A stretch of 64,000 bases of DNA. Origin: Agrypnia vestita (Eukaryota; Arthropoda; Insecta; Trichoptera; Phryganeidae). The translations under genes and the position numbers were made by a program. This document shows, one piece after another, positions 35,455 to 46,722 of the stretch. The notes under the pieces are model-generated. The model was not told the origin of the DNA. It worked only from the letters and a program-made list of their open reading frames with translations, and searched no databases. The DNA lies in NCBI GenBank assembly GCA_016648135.1, contig JADDOH010002073.1, positions 54,621-118,620 of the forward strand, written 5' to 3'. How positions within the stretch are numbered: the first letter of the stretch is position 1; every line of letters starts with the position of its first letter.

Positions 35455-35752
35455 TATAGTAGCCAGAAAACATCGTGAAAAGTTTTCGGCGTAGTGGGGG
35501 AAAGTTTGCGCATGTACATTCCATACTATAGTAGCCGGCAAACATCTTGACAATTTTCGGCGTAGTGGGGGAAAGTTTGCGCATGTACCATTCCACCAAC
35601 GAAACCCAAAATTTGTCTTCTGCGCATTCCACCACTACGCCAAAAATTTTCAAGAAGTTTGCCGGCAAATAGTACCTCACCCCCAAGACCCAAAATTTGT
35701 CTTCTGCGCAGCTGAAGCCGATGTTTAAGATATTTGCCGACCACTGTACAGA
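35455..35752. mobile_element. Compound palindromic MITE (same family as 6,404)
   Basis: The arm GTAGCC(A/G)G(A/C)AAACATC-TTGA occurs twice in tandem (35,457 and 35,531), each followed by TTTTCGGCGTAGTGGGGGAA and AGTTTGCGCATGTAC. Two mirrored right arms follow (TTCAAGAAGTTTGCCGGCAA near 35,650 and GATATTTGCCGACCACTGTA near 35,730). This looks like one copy inserted inside or duplicated next to another. Confidence 0.7.
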
Positions 35753-35946
35753 ATGAGCGTATTTATAAAGTGTTTTTTTTTCTTAAATTTTGTATTGCGT
35801 AGAAAAATATTTTCTATGCACTCGTACAAAAAGTCAACAATGCATTTTTGGTAGATGTCCGGGTTTATGTAGGGATTTTTAATGTACTCTTACATACAAG
35901 AGGTTTGTATGACTCACGCAAAAATAATTCTTTATATATGTATATG

Positions 35947-36222
35947 TTGCGCCTAATTCCAAAACCCTCTAAAACGATTTTATGTTTTTGGATTTTATTT
36001 TTTGTTTGTGGATGAAAAACGTATATTTGGAAAGCTTCTTTGCGATATTTTGGAACAAACTCTGATTTTTAGCATGCAATGTCAATCTATTAAAGTGATT
36101 TTTAAAGGAAACAAAAAAGTAGCTGACAAAAAAGTCTATAAAACTGCATATTGCATCTAGGAATTAATTGAAATGATCAGAAATCCACTTTAGGAGGTTT
36201 TGAAATTAGGCGAATTATTAAA
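35947..36222. mobile_element. MITE with ~25-bp inverted ends
   Basis: GCGCCTAATTCCAAAACCCTC followed by TAAA is mirrored by TTTAGGAGGTTTTGAAATTA then GGCG at 36,190-36,217. The interior is AT-rich without a transposase. Confidence 0.6.
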
Positions 36223-36224
36223 AT

Positions 36225-37415
36225 TGCTCATTTGCACTACCAATGGCTCCATATAAGAGAAGAAAACAGATAACAAAATGAGATGAGCCATACTAAAGCT
36301 CTCAGTGGTTGGCCTATACAGACCCTTATTAATTAGTATTCTAAGCGATGTGTTTGATTTCGGGCGTAGTACCTAGTTGGTTGTAGTACCTAGTTGGTGG
36401 TCCATCCAAGAATAAGTGAGATGTTCCAAGGATTTTACGTATTTTATATGTATATATTTTTTAAAATAAAAGTAATGAATGTCCACTTTTATAAATCTGT
36501 ATGTAGACTAGATATATTAAATTATGATTTTTTCATTTTTACAATGATTCATGGTCCGTAGGGGGGGCTCATTGATTTGTAATTATTTGTATGTATAAGG
36601 ATTGAGAAGTTCAGAATTTTACCTTGCACCTGTATGTCATATGTTAATCATTTCATAAAAGCTTATGTAAAATTATTATACCCGAATTCCCTAAGTTTAA
36701 AGATAGTGAAATAGCAAAAGCCATTTGCATAAAATACCTAATATTTCATTATTGTTTCTGACATTTTTAAGGCTGAATATTAACTTTAAAAGTTTGAAAA
36801 TCGAAGTATTCTGTCATTCGATCGTTCTCTTCCATGCCGGGGCTACTAGGTGAACCATGTCCAATATCAAATAAACATTCATGTGTGTCATTTTTTATGT
36901 AAATATTGCTAGAGTGAAAAGTTATGATAGAAACGGACGAGGATATAATTGTGGATCTTATCAAATTAATTATAAGCTGTCATCTGTCGCATGGCCATCA
37001 CGATTATGTAGGACTTTGATATTATATTAATTGGAGTATAGCTGTATTATCATATAAAAAAGATCATATAAAAAAAATGTAGTAGTAAAAAACCTACTTG
37101 AAATTCTCTTCAAACTGCATTGGCAGAGTATAAAACTGCAGACATTGATTGTGTGTAGTGTTTGTGCTCTGCCATCATCATTTACATTACGAGGATATTT
37201 TATATTTTTTTATTTACGCTGCAACAAGCCAACAGGCCCAATTACAGAAGAAATACATCTTAAACCCCAGGCTTGAGTAAATTACATGGATTAATTGAGA
37301 CCGCACCGGAAGTGAGAAGCCAGTATTGGCTACGAGCTACGATGGCCACCGTTGTCTGTTGCTGTCTTTGCTTTTAATAGTTATTCGGAGACATGATTTT
37401 GAAAAGTATAGAGCT
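36225..37415. other. Intronic stretch without supported features
   Basis: Part of the receptor's last intron. A slightly GC-richer patch near 37,260-37,350 has no splice-bounded frame. An exact short duplication GTAGTACCTAGTTGG occurs at about 36,366. Confidence 0.4.
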
Positions 37416-37418
37416 ATA

Positions 37419-38682
37419 TCTATACCTATAAAACTTAATGTCTGTCTGTCTATCTGTTCTCTATACAAATCCACACCATTTGTCCGTTTCGATTCAAATT
37501 TTGCATACTTTTGCTTTAGAACCTGGCGGGTAACATAGGCAACATTTCCTCCCTATTCTCATACCCTTTCCCCTCCCCCTAACTTATTTTCGATGCAAAT
37601 CTGTACCGTTTGACCGATCGGACTCAAAATTTGGAAACTTATTCTTTAGTACTCGGCGGGAAACATAGGCAACATTTCCCCTCTATTCTCTTACCCTTTC
37701 CCCTCCCTCTGACATATTTTCGATGCAAATCTGTACCGTTTGACCTATCGGACTCAAAATTAGAAAACTTTTAAGGACTCGGCGGGTACTATATGTGACA
37801 TTTCCCTTCTTCTAACCCTTCCCCTCCACCTGACATATTTTCGATGCAAATCTGTACCCTTTGACCAATCGGACTCAAAATTCAGAAACTTATTCTTTAG
37901 GACTCTGCGGGTGACATTTACCCCCTATTCTCTTACCCCTTCCCCTCCTCCTGACGTATTTTCGATGCAAATCTGTACCGTTTGACCTATCGGACTCAAA
38001 ATTAGAAAACTTTTAAGGACTCGGCGGGTACTATATGTGACATTTCCCTTCTTCTAACCCTTCCCCTCCACCTGACATATTTTCGATGCAAATCTGTACC
38101 CTTTGACCAATCGGACTCAAAATTCGGAAACTTATTCTTTAGGACTCTGCGGGTGACATTTACCCCCTATTCTCTTACCCCTTCCCCTCCTCCTGACGTA
38201 TTTTTGATGCAAATCTGTACCGTTTGACCTATCGGACTCAAAATTTGGAAACTTTTAAGGACTCGGCAGGTAATATATGTGACATTTCCCTTCTTCTAAC
38301 CCTTCCCCTCCCCTGATATATTTTAAATGTAAATCTTTACCTTTCGACCGATCGGACTCAAAATTTGGAAACATATTCTTTAGGACCTGGCGGGTAACAT
38401 ATTCGACATTTCCCTCTATTCTTTCAACCCTTCCCCTCCACTGATATATTTTCGATGCAAATCTGTACCATTTGACCGATCGGACTCAAAATTTGGAAAC
38501 ATATTCTTTAGGACCCTGCGGATAAAAAAGGTGTCATTTCCTCCCTCCCCTTTTACCTTTTCTCCTCCCCTGATATATTTTCGATGTAAATCTATACCAT
38601 TCGAATCGAAGCTTTGTTTCCCCCCACAAATTTATTTTCAATTTATTCCTTAACCCGTGCAATGCTGGGTATATACAGCTAA
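37419..38682 (+). mobile_element. Non-autonomous Helitron, copy B (longest)
   Basis: The 5' end is A|TCTATACCTATAAAACTTAA with a GTCTGTCTGTC run. The 3' end is ACCCGTGCAATGCTGGGT, then CTAA|T, a hairpin plus CTRR end between A and T as Helitrons require. Inside are about nine tandem units of ~120-130 bp with the words GCAAATCTGTACCGTTTGAC, CGGACTCAAAATTTGGAAAC and GGACTCGGCGGGTAACATAG. Units at 37,743-37,983 and 37,984-38,224 are nearly identical as a pair, showing a recent ~241-bp dimer duplication. No Rep/helicase. Confidence 0.88.
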
Positions 38683-38944
38683 TGGCTTATAAATAGATAA
38701 ATTCACAGGAAAGAGTTCAAATTGGAACAAATTTAAAATAAAACAAAATGAGTTTTAGTTTAATGAAAAATGAGAAAAACGAAATGAAAAACTCAAAAAA
38801 ACGAAACGCAACGTAAACGCCAAATCCAAGATCATATGTAAATCGTAGGTGTATATTATCCAGTATATCAATCTGTATACCTACCTATTCCTAGTTTAAT
38901 TTGAGAACAGATTTTATCATATCACATATAAGGAGTATATACTA

Positions 38945-39465
38945 CTAGCTGTTCATACCCGGCGTTGCACGAGTTAAGGATTAAGTTTGAAATAAATTTG
39001 TGAGGGAAAACAAAAGTTAGATTCGAACGGTAAAGATTTGCATCGAAAATATATCAGGGTAAAAGAATAGGGGGAATTGTCGCCTATGTTACCCACTGAG
39101 TCCTTAAGAATAAGTTTCCAAATTTTCGTTCGAGACCGATCGGTCAAATGGTACAGATTTGCATCGAAAATATATCAGTGGAGGGGAAGGGTTGAAAGAA
39201 TAGAGGGAAATGTCGAATATGTTACCCGCCAGGTCCTAAAGAATATGTTTCCAAATTTTGAGTCCGATCGGTCGAAAGGTAAAGATTTACATTGAAAATA
39301 CATCAGGAAATGGGAAGGGTTAAAGCAATAGGGGGGAAATGTTGCCTATGTTACCCGTCGGGTTCTAAACCATAAGTATGCAAAATTTGAATCGAAACAG
39401 ACAAATGGTGTGGATTTGTATAGAGAACAGACAGACAGACAGACATTGAGCTTTATAGGTATAGA
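38945..39465 (-). mobile_element. Non-autonomous Helitron, copy C
   Basis: Read on the - strand it starts A|TCTATACCTATAAAGCTCAA and ends with the CGTGCAACGCCGGGTATGAA hairpin region and CTAG|T. It has three to four internal units and lies 260 bp from copy B in the opposite orientation, so the pair forms a large imperfect inverted repeat. Confidence 0.87.
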
Positions 39466-39806
39466 TAGATTGTTATACATATATTTTTTAAAATATTTGT
39501 TTCATTCCATTTTCTTCTAAAAATTTAAGTGTTATTTTAGGATAATGGTATAATAGTTATTTTTTAAATGATATTTAAATCTCCAATGATTAAAGTTATA
39601 TTGTCTTTTTAAGATATATTAGGTCCTTACATATGAAGTTGGTGTTTTGCCGTACTGGCAAATTTGATCTCAAATATCTTCTCTTTGGTTAGGAATTCCA
39701 AATTCAAATTTATACAGCTATTTACTCATGTATTTGTGTTTTGAAAATTATAATTCATTTGTTTTTTCCTCAATTGTTTTTTTCTTAGCGTCACTCAGTT
39801 TACAAA

Positions 39807-40286
39807 ATGAAAAACTTGAAATATCGCGTTATTTACGAGTACGAGTTCCACCGTGGCACCAGTGCTGCAGAAACGGCTCGAAGGATTAATGATGTGTATG
39901 GCGACGGTGCCGCAAAAGAAAACACAGTGCGTTTTTGGTTCCAACGTTTTCGTTCTGGAAATTTCGACCTGCAGAACAAGCCCCGTGGACGGCCGGAGAC
40001 CAAAGTTGATAATGAAGAATTGAAGGCTATTGTGGAAGCGGATCCATCGCAAACCACATCCGAGTTAGCTGCAGGCTGCGGTGTTAGTGATAAAACTGTT
40101 TTAATCCACTTGAAGCAAATTGGTAAGGTGAAAAAGCTTGAAAGGTGGGTACCTCACGAATTGAGTGAAGCAAATCAACAAACGCGCGTTGACTGCTGCG
40201 TTGCATTACTCAACCGGCACAATAATGAAGGGATTTTAAATCTTAATCTTATGATTACAGGCAGATGTCTATTGTCAGCAACTTGA
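39807..40286 (+). pseudogene. mariner transposase, N-terminal part
   Basis: The frame opens MKNLKYRVIYEYEFHRGTSA and shows both helix-turn-helix DNA-binding motifs (ETARRINDVYG, TVRFWFQRFRSGN; TTSELAAGCGVSDKTVLIHL) followed by the linker WVPHELSE. It fails after NRHNNEGILN, just before the first catalytic Asp box (TCDEKW), which has been deleted. Confidence 0.93.
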
Positions 40287-40640
40287 TGGAAAAGCTAGCT
40301 GCTAAACACGAGGCTGGTTAATCGCTCTAGGCCACTGCTGCTTCATGATAACGCTAGACCACACACTGCACAACAGACGGCTACCATATTAGAGGAGCTT
40401 CAATTGGAATGTCTAAGACATCCACCGTACTCTCCGGACCTTGCCCCAACAGATTACCATTTTTTTCGAAATTTGGATAACTTCTTGCAAAGGAAAAAAT
40501 TCAACTCCGATGGGGCAGTCCAAACCGCCTTCAAAGATTTTATTGATTCCCGTCCGAATGGTTTTTTTAGTAAAGGGATCGATGAACTACCTATGAGATG
40601 GCAAAAGTGCATAGATAGCAATGGTACATACTTTGATTAA
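40287..40640 (+). pseudogene. mariner transposase, C-terminal part
   Basis: In one frame LHDNARPHTAQQT (second catalytic Asp) is visible at about 40,345-40,383. In another, from 40,404, PPYSPDLAPTDYHFF carries the third Asp with mariner D34D-type spacing, and the protein ends RWQKCIDSNGTYFD. Frame changes and the lost first Asp make the transposase inactive. Confidence 0.9.
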
Positions 40641-41039
40641 ATAAAAATATTATAATAAAAAAAATCAGCTTTATGTTCCTCCCATACTAAACGCCAATTT
40701 CATATGTAAGGACCTAATATTAACCATTCGTCAAAATAATCCAAAAATAAACTTTTGTTTGAACTAGGGGATCTATAAAATACACTGTATATATATTTGC
40801 ATAATAGTTATTTTTTTCATAATTTATTTTAGAAATTTATTTACTTATAATTTCACTTACAATTACCATTACGACTCCTACAGTATGCTTGCTACTTGAA
40901 TTGCACCTGATCATCCTATAACCATCAAATGATGTTTCTTCTTCTGGTATATCTTCAGTTATATATAATACGCTTCACATAACTTTAATATAGCAGTTGT
41001 AGTTATTGTGGTAATATTTGAATTTCTTCTATAGATTTC

Positions 41040-41480
41040 TCCTATGTGCTAGTTTGTAGTTTCTCTTCTCTAACTTCCTTTTATAAACTGGACATTTGTT
41101 ACGCATTTGTAACTCTTACTGCCATCGCTTACCTATGGAGTCGAGACATGACTCTCATCACCAATGAAATGCACAAAGTAAAAGGCTCTAAAAGAATATG
41201 GGAAGGACGCAACAACGTCACGCAATTAATTGAGTCGGGGTTCCAGGTAACTCGGTGTTAATGAGGTGGACACGTGTAGAAGAGTAGAGATTATATCCGG
41301 TGCGGAGAGAAGGTGACCTCTGACCGAAGAACTGGAATAAATGTTTGCCATCCTGAAGGATGAAGGCAGAAAGAAATGGCATTCTCCGCGATAGGCTCGG
41401 GAACAGACATTTCAAGGATGACGAAATAGTGAAATGGTAATGGTACAATTCTCAAACGGGCAAACGGTATTAACATTTCA
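41040..41480 (+). pseudogene. Decayed RTE-like LINE C-terminal fragment
   Basis: Across frames the region reads LLPSLTYGVET followed by a stop, then NEMHKVKGSKRIWEG, GFQVTRC and RWTRVEE. This fits the P-x-LTYG-ETW region of LINE C-termini as in the better copy at 21.6 kb. It is heavily mutated; the assignment rests mainly on the LTYGVET motif. Confidence 0.5.
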
Positions 41481-41795
41481 CGTGACAAAATATGATAAAT
41501 TATTTAAATGCTTTGTATTATACGAAGGTCTAATATTTGGTTATTTTGTTGCATTCATTTAATTATACAAAATTATTAAATCAATGAAATGTTGCAAATT
41601 ATTTACGCTCGGGGTAAATACAATATGTGACTCAAATTTTAAAAAAATGAATGTACCTACCTTTACGAAAGGAGTGAATTAGTTTATTTTTATTATTTTT
41701 ACAGAACATGTATTTGAATGTTAAATTGAAGCGGCTACATGGAATGTTGACATTTCACCACGAATGAATAGAGCGGCTGTAGTTTGTTTGTTTAC

Positions 41796-42095
41796 CTTTC
41801 GCTGTCTTGCGGGTCCCGCAGGCGGTGTGCGTCCGCCCTCTCGCGGTCCGCCGTCTCGTACAGTGCCTCCTCGTCCGGCGGCGGCGCCGGCCCGCCCCGC
41901 GCGCGGCCTGGCGAGGGGGCGCGCAGCGCGTGGTGCGGCGGATAGGGGGCGTGCGCCGCGTGCGCCGCGTGTCCGCCGTGCGCCGCGTGCGGCACGTGCG
42001 GCACGTGCGGCGGCGGCGGCGCCCGCTGCGAAGGGTGCCTGTAGCGCCCGTACACGAAGCGCGCGTCCTCCTCCGGCCGACCGCGACACCGACTT
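41796..42095 (-). CDS. Receptor gene, GC-rich cytoplasmic exon
   Basis: A CATTGTAG acceptor and GAAAG|GTAAAC donor bound 300 nt. It starts by completing Gly from the previous exon and reads SRCRGRPEEDARFVYGRYRH, then a His/Pro/Ala-rich stretch of about 45 residues (repeats of HVPH, HAAH, APYPPHH) and DEEALYETADRERADAHR. Tyr in YGRYRH and EALYETAD are possible phosphorylation or adaptor sites by inference only. The + strand ORFs here are antisense. The low-complexity His-rich run comes from a CGTGCGGCA repeat and is probably length-variable. Confidence 0.75.
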
Positions 42096-42275
42096 CTACA
42101 ATGAAAGCTCTGTGTGAACCGCTTTGATTCATTTAACAACGACCGGTTTCGATACCGCTTACGCCTTTTTAACTGTTGAGCCCGGATGCCTCCCTTTAGT
42201 TTCTTAACGAGGATCGTTGATTTGACATATTTATACAAGATTTATATGTTTTATATTTTTCCAAAGAATACTGAC

Positions 42276-42960
42276 CCTTGCGATGATTCGCTGCAAGGTG
42301 CCGAGTTGTCCAGCCTGTAGTGTCTGTCGGCCTCCGTCTCTGACATCCTGATGTCCTCCGACCCGCTGGGACTCATGTGCCGCGAGGAGTGGTGCTCCAG
42401 CTGCCTGATGAGGTCCTCCAGGTTCCGTATCCTGATGGGACCGCACGAAGGGGGCACGTCGTCGTCCTCATCGTCTTCGTGCCTGTGGTGCAGCCCCGAG
42501 GGTCCCTCCACCATGACCGTATGAGTCTGCGGACCCTCGCAGATCTTCTCCTGGCTGCCGGACCGCTTGCCGTACTCGTAGGACCCGCAGTCTTGGAGAG
42601 TCTTCCGTAGGATCTCCTCGCTCAGGAGGCTGCTGCTGCCCGACGGGGTCGCATTGGACCCTCTGTGGGAAGCGGCGTTTCTTAAAGCTTCTAAAATATC
42701 TTCGTGGTAGCCATTGAGGCTCTTGAGAGTTCTCTCCACTTCCGAGATTGTGCCCGCCCCCCCGAGGAGTTCGGGGCCCAAGTTGCTGTCTGACTGGGAC
42801 ATGATCTCCAGATTGTCTGACTGGGAGTCGTCTCCCCACTTTTCCTTGCTATCTCCCATCACTAAACCGTATCCACCATGCTTTTTCAGAATTCCTTTCT
42901 CTGGAAGCTTGGCTAGATTATTAGGTGCTACATCTATGAAGGCGACAGTATCTTCCTCGC
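42276..42960 (-). CDS. Receptor gene, main cytoplasmic-tail exon
   Basis: A GATTTGCAG acceptor and CAAGG|GTCAGT donor bound 685 nt in uninterrupted frame. The sequence runs EEDTVAFIDVAPNNLAKLPE, DDSQSDNLEIMSQSDSNLGP, an amphipathic helix SEVERTLKSLNGYHEDILEA, then RNLEDLIRQLEHHSSRHMSP and SGSEDIRMSETEADRHYRLD. It is Ser/Asp/Glu-rich with clustered SD/SE sites suggestive of casein-kinase targets. It has the look of a conserved intracellular scaffold-binding tail. I could not identify the family: it is neither a classical cadherin beta-catenin-binding tail nor a kinase or phosphatase domain. Confidence 0.85.
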
Positions 42961-43090
42961 CTGCAAATCAAAAATTCAAGAAAACATTATTACAAGCTGA
43001 AAGTATTTTTATGATTATTTAAATAAGTTTTAAGAACAACCTAACAAACCGACTGTTAAAAATGTAATCAAACATAAGCAAGGAAAGTAC

Positions 43091-43161
43091 CTGAATGGGT
43101 AGGATCCTCTTCACTTCCAGACCCGACTCCCAACCTTTTCATTTGTTGCATTTTGTGTTCC
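43091..43161 (-). CDS. Receptor gene, 71-nt cytoplasmic exon
   Basis: A CATCAACAG acceptor and TTCAG|GTACTT donor give 23 full codons, EHKMQQMKRLGVGSGSEEDP and on to THS, plus one base at each end. Phases fit both neighbours exactly (AG + G before, G + GC after). The lack of stops and clean phase match support it even though it is short. Confidence 0.75.
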
Positions 43162-43881
43162 CTGTTGATGGTGTTATTAAAAACTTATTAAAAAAGTTTT
43201 AATATTCAGTTGGACTAATAATTAAGGTAGCTTTTAAGAATGCAAAAGATGAACAATATTAAATGTACATAATATGATGTACAATTTAAAAAAAATTTGA
43301 ATATGCGAATATTTATATGCGACTCAAAAAGATTACAATAATATTTTTAACACTAAAAAATGCGTAATATAAAATTATGATTGCATTTCATGGATTCAAA
43401 ATTAGCAAAGCAGTTATTTTTAATAGCATTAATTTGGCTGTGGGTTTGAGAAAGATTTTCAGACCCTCCCATAAATATATTATAATGTTTTGAATGCAGC
43501 TGCATGAATGAATACACTTTTAGAATCTACAGTAATCGATGCTAACTAAAAGCAAATGAATATTAATTTAATGAATGCGTAAAATGTTAAAATTACAAAT
43601 TATGATGGTCAAAGCTGAAGATGTTGCCATTGAGTAATTTCTTAAATGAGATTTTTAAATGTTCTTAGATTTATTTTAGAAAAAGTTTAGAGATAGGTAT
43701 CTAAATTTGAAAGTACTGTTAAAACTTCTTTTAAATGTGACTCCGTGTGTGCAGAAAAGTATTAGAATTGAGGGTTGTGGTTTTGCCTTTATTTGATCAA
43801 CATCATGCTCTCGCAAAGGTAAGCACGCACGTCCCTGCAGATTGGTAATATATTTGAGTATTCCGTTTGGTTCAGACTTAC

Positions 43882-43956
43882 TGGAATCTAGAGGAGTTAG
43901 CCCCGGGTCCCATGTGATTGCCATGTCGGAACAAAACCCGCTGGGAATCCCCTCGG
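43882..43956 (-). CDS. Receptor gene, probable 75-nt cassette exon
   Basis: A good acceptor (TTTGCCATGCAG) and a perfect donor (CCA|GTAAGT) delimit exactly 75 nt in otherwise AT-rich intron. In the phase required by the flanking exons it has no stop and reads RGDSQRVLFRHGNHMGPGAN then SSRF. Inclusion adds 25 residues and turns the junction Arg into Ser...Gln; skipping also keeps frame. The sequence is GC-rich and coding-like. Another frame of the same DNA is also open, so use as an exon is inferred, not shown. Confidence 0.55.
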
Positions 43957-44992
43957 CTGCATGGCAAATTTGCACATAAAACACCATCATGTATAAAGGC
44001 ATTTTACATAAGGTCAGTAATCACACAAAACGCCACAAAAGCAACTCTCACAAACAAAGTATCCCATTAATCTACACCGAACACAATGAATGTAATGGGT
44101 CAAACAAGGCAACATATAACATCGGTGAGAAATGGTCATGAGTACTGCGAATGATGCACAAGTAAGCGTTCGTGCAGATGATCGACACACATGTTACTGA
44201 CTAACAAATATAACTCGGTCAATTGAGCTTTGACGGTACATGGTAGGCATACCGCACTTTCAATAAACCAGAACGCCAGGAGCTTGGCTCGCAAATTTTG
44301 CCAAGTCCGGTTGTTAGCTCGCGACGCAGCGCCAATTGACCGTTACTGATTTATTACTAAGTGTATTTGTTTAAGTATGTCTATCATGAATGTAGAGGCT
44401 AAAAAGCTTAAAGCGAGGAATTTCTTGAATATCCAGCAATAGAGATATATGTACATACTTTTAATCAATAATAATAATATTAAAAACATAACCATTTCAC
44501 TATGCAACGATTGTCTCCTTAAAAATATAGTTCTAGAGTATATAAATGTGTACAAAAGGAATTGAAAGCTGTTGTGTAAGTGCTAAAATAATATTGCACT
44601 TAACTATTAGTGTAATAATATTAATATTAAAATCTTAGATTAAGTGTTCAAAGCAGACCATACAGTTAAAAATACCTTTCAACGATACCTGTCAGAATTA
44701 AGCATTACATACTAATGTATAGCTAGTCCTCAAAAGCAAGTTGGATCAATACAAATAATAAATCAATTAGGTATTGGAATCATTCACGTTTGTCGCTGCT
44801 AATCTAACACAGCAGATGTGTATAGTTTTCTAATAAATCTAAATACGCTTTATCATGAAAGGACCTATTCGATTCATGGCCACGGGAACGGAAAACCATG
44901 TTTTCGTTTAAAGCCTATTCGGTAACTAAGGTCGATCTAGTCGGCCAGGTTAAGCCGTCTACGCATCTACCACAGAATGGCTAATACTTTAC

Positions 44993-45151
44993 CTAAATGT
45001 TGAGGGCATGTTGGTGAAGGATAGCATCTTGCTTCCATCCATGGACACATCCTCCTGGGAAAGGTTGGATCCCGTGGAGCCCCCGGGGAAACTCTTGGAA
45101 ATTGGCTTCTTAACGTAGGGTGGGTCGTATTTCAGTATGGAGCTCTTCCTT
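44993..45151 (-). CDS. Receptor gene, juxtamembrane cytoplasmic exon
   Basis: A TTCAAATAG acceptor and CATTTAG|GTAAAG donor bound 159 nt (53 codons). It continues directly from either transmembrane exon: CYR then RKSSILKYDPPYVKKPISKS, FPGGSTGSNLSQEDVSMDGS, KMLSFTNMPSTF. The basic start right after the helix (RRKSS) is a typical stop-transfer flank, placing this part in the cytoplasm. Confidence 0.8.
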
Positions 45152-46667
45152 CTATTTGAACAATTCGATAACAGAATAAAACAAAACGAAAAAAGATCTC
45201 GGTGTCAAAAACAAAATTAAATAGGAATGAAAAAAAATGTGGGAGACTTTGAAACGAATATCAGTGGAAGTGGAAGGAGAAGTGCATTATTTCAGGGAAT
45301 TAGGATTAGACGAATTGAGCAGGCGCGCCGCGTAAAGAACGGTCTGGTAAACCAGCTGCTCCCCGTCATTCAAGATGTCGGAGGAAGATAATATGATCAA
45401 CATTAGGTGGACTATTGCACTGAAAGCTCACCGAGCGGAACGGAATAGGTAAGACTTCAATGTGAAATATGGATAAATTTGGATATCCACATACAGAACA
45501 TAACACTAATGTAAATTTTATGCATTTTGTGGCGATAAGTAGGAAATGGAACAATTTTGGATAAATTTCATTAAAAATAAAAGAAAATATAAGGAATTAA
45601 AATAATTTCTTAAACAAACCTGTATTCATTAAGTATTAATGTTAACATTAATGATAAATATTATATTCAAACTGTTAGGTGGTAGAAAACATTGGAGATA
45701 TTCTTTTCAGTATGTATTACTGGAGTGATTTCTGGCACGAAAACATTTGTTTAGGGGTTTATATATGTATATATATATTTTTTAAAGAGGAATGCAGGAA
45801 ATCTACGATAATATTTTAAAACGAAAGCGTCAACTAATATTTTCTCGGAAGGAGAATACTGAAAATCAACAAGTAAGTAATTAGCCATTTTCATTTTGCT
45901 GATGGAAACTTTCACGGTAGGTAAATAGTCTGGATATTGTTTTCCATTTTGAATCAAAGATAGCAGATTAAAAAAGTTTCTACCTAGATGTTGTCAGCCC
46001 CTCCGATACATAGAACACCTAGTCAAGATGCCCTTAAACAGAATGTGCGTCGGTAGATTGCAGACATTTTTTATTATTTGGAACAGTTTAGTGAGAACAG
46101 TAAACAGGCGCACAGAGTTGCATGCGTCGCTAATAAAGTACAAAGTATGTAATTTGGAAAATAATTAATTCCAAGCGCGAGCAGAACATCAACTTTAACT
46201 TGGAGCAAAGTTGCCCTGATCCAACACATCCATTCTATTAGTACACAATCACAATCAAACTGATATAAGACATCAAAAGCATTGAATTTTGTTTTTAGAG
46301 AAACAGAGGTATCGCTGGTATCAACCGACGTGCGTCAAATCAGGCAAATATTCCTGAATCGCTAATTCATTATTGAAGTTACTTCAAAAAGTCTTTAGAA
46401 TGGGTCGTTCAGTCTAAGATTTGTTACTCTGAGGTTTTTGACACGTTTTGTTGATAATAGGATATGTTTCGTGGTGGCTAATCATTTACATTTCAACGCA
46501 AAAAGTGAATATAAAAAGAAAGCTTTAAAAATTCATCCAATAATGAAGAATTATTTTCAGTGCTCAACACGATAATATTGCTGAGTAAACAACTCTGTCC
46601 TCTACGACAGGGTGGTGTTGTTTGTGGGTGAAAACATTTCCTGAAATCAATATAATAATTATAAATA

Positions 46668-46722
<55 letters not shown>

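Larger units (their letters stand above)
39619..40717 (+). mobile_element. mariner element, internally deleted
   Basis: TA duplications (39,617-18 and 40,718-19) flank terminal inverted repeats TTAGGTCCTTACATATGAAG and (complement of the right end) TTAGGTCCTTACATATGAAA, with similarity continuing for ~30 bp. The coding remnants belong to Tc1-mariner transposase. About 200 bp of the expected ~1.3-kb element are missing from the middle. The inverted ends are well preserved, so it could have been mobilised in trans until recently. Confidence 0.93.

Noticed and set aside
37419..38682. CRISPR-like array
   Set aside because: Regular units are ~125 bp with diverged copies and no short constant repeat with unique spacers. 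Helitron termini explain the structure, and the DNA is eukaryotic.
41764..42127. Long + strand ORFs over the GC-rich exon
   Set aside because: They are antisense to the spliced receptor exon 41,796-42,095 and arise from high GC and the absence of stops; no splice sites or homology support them.
43676..44002. A fibronectin-III-like reading (MAITWDPGLTPLD, PNGILKY) of the 43.9-kb ORF
   Set aside because: The phase demanded by the flanking exons uses a different frame, the region is on the cytoplasmic side of the membrane span, and the PNGILKY part lies past a consensus GTAAGT donor.
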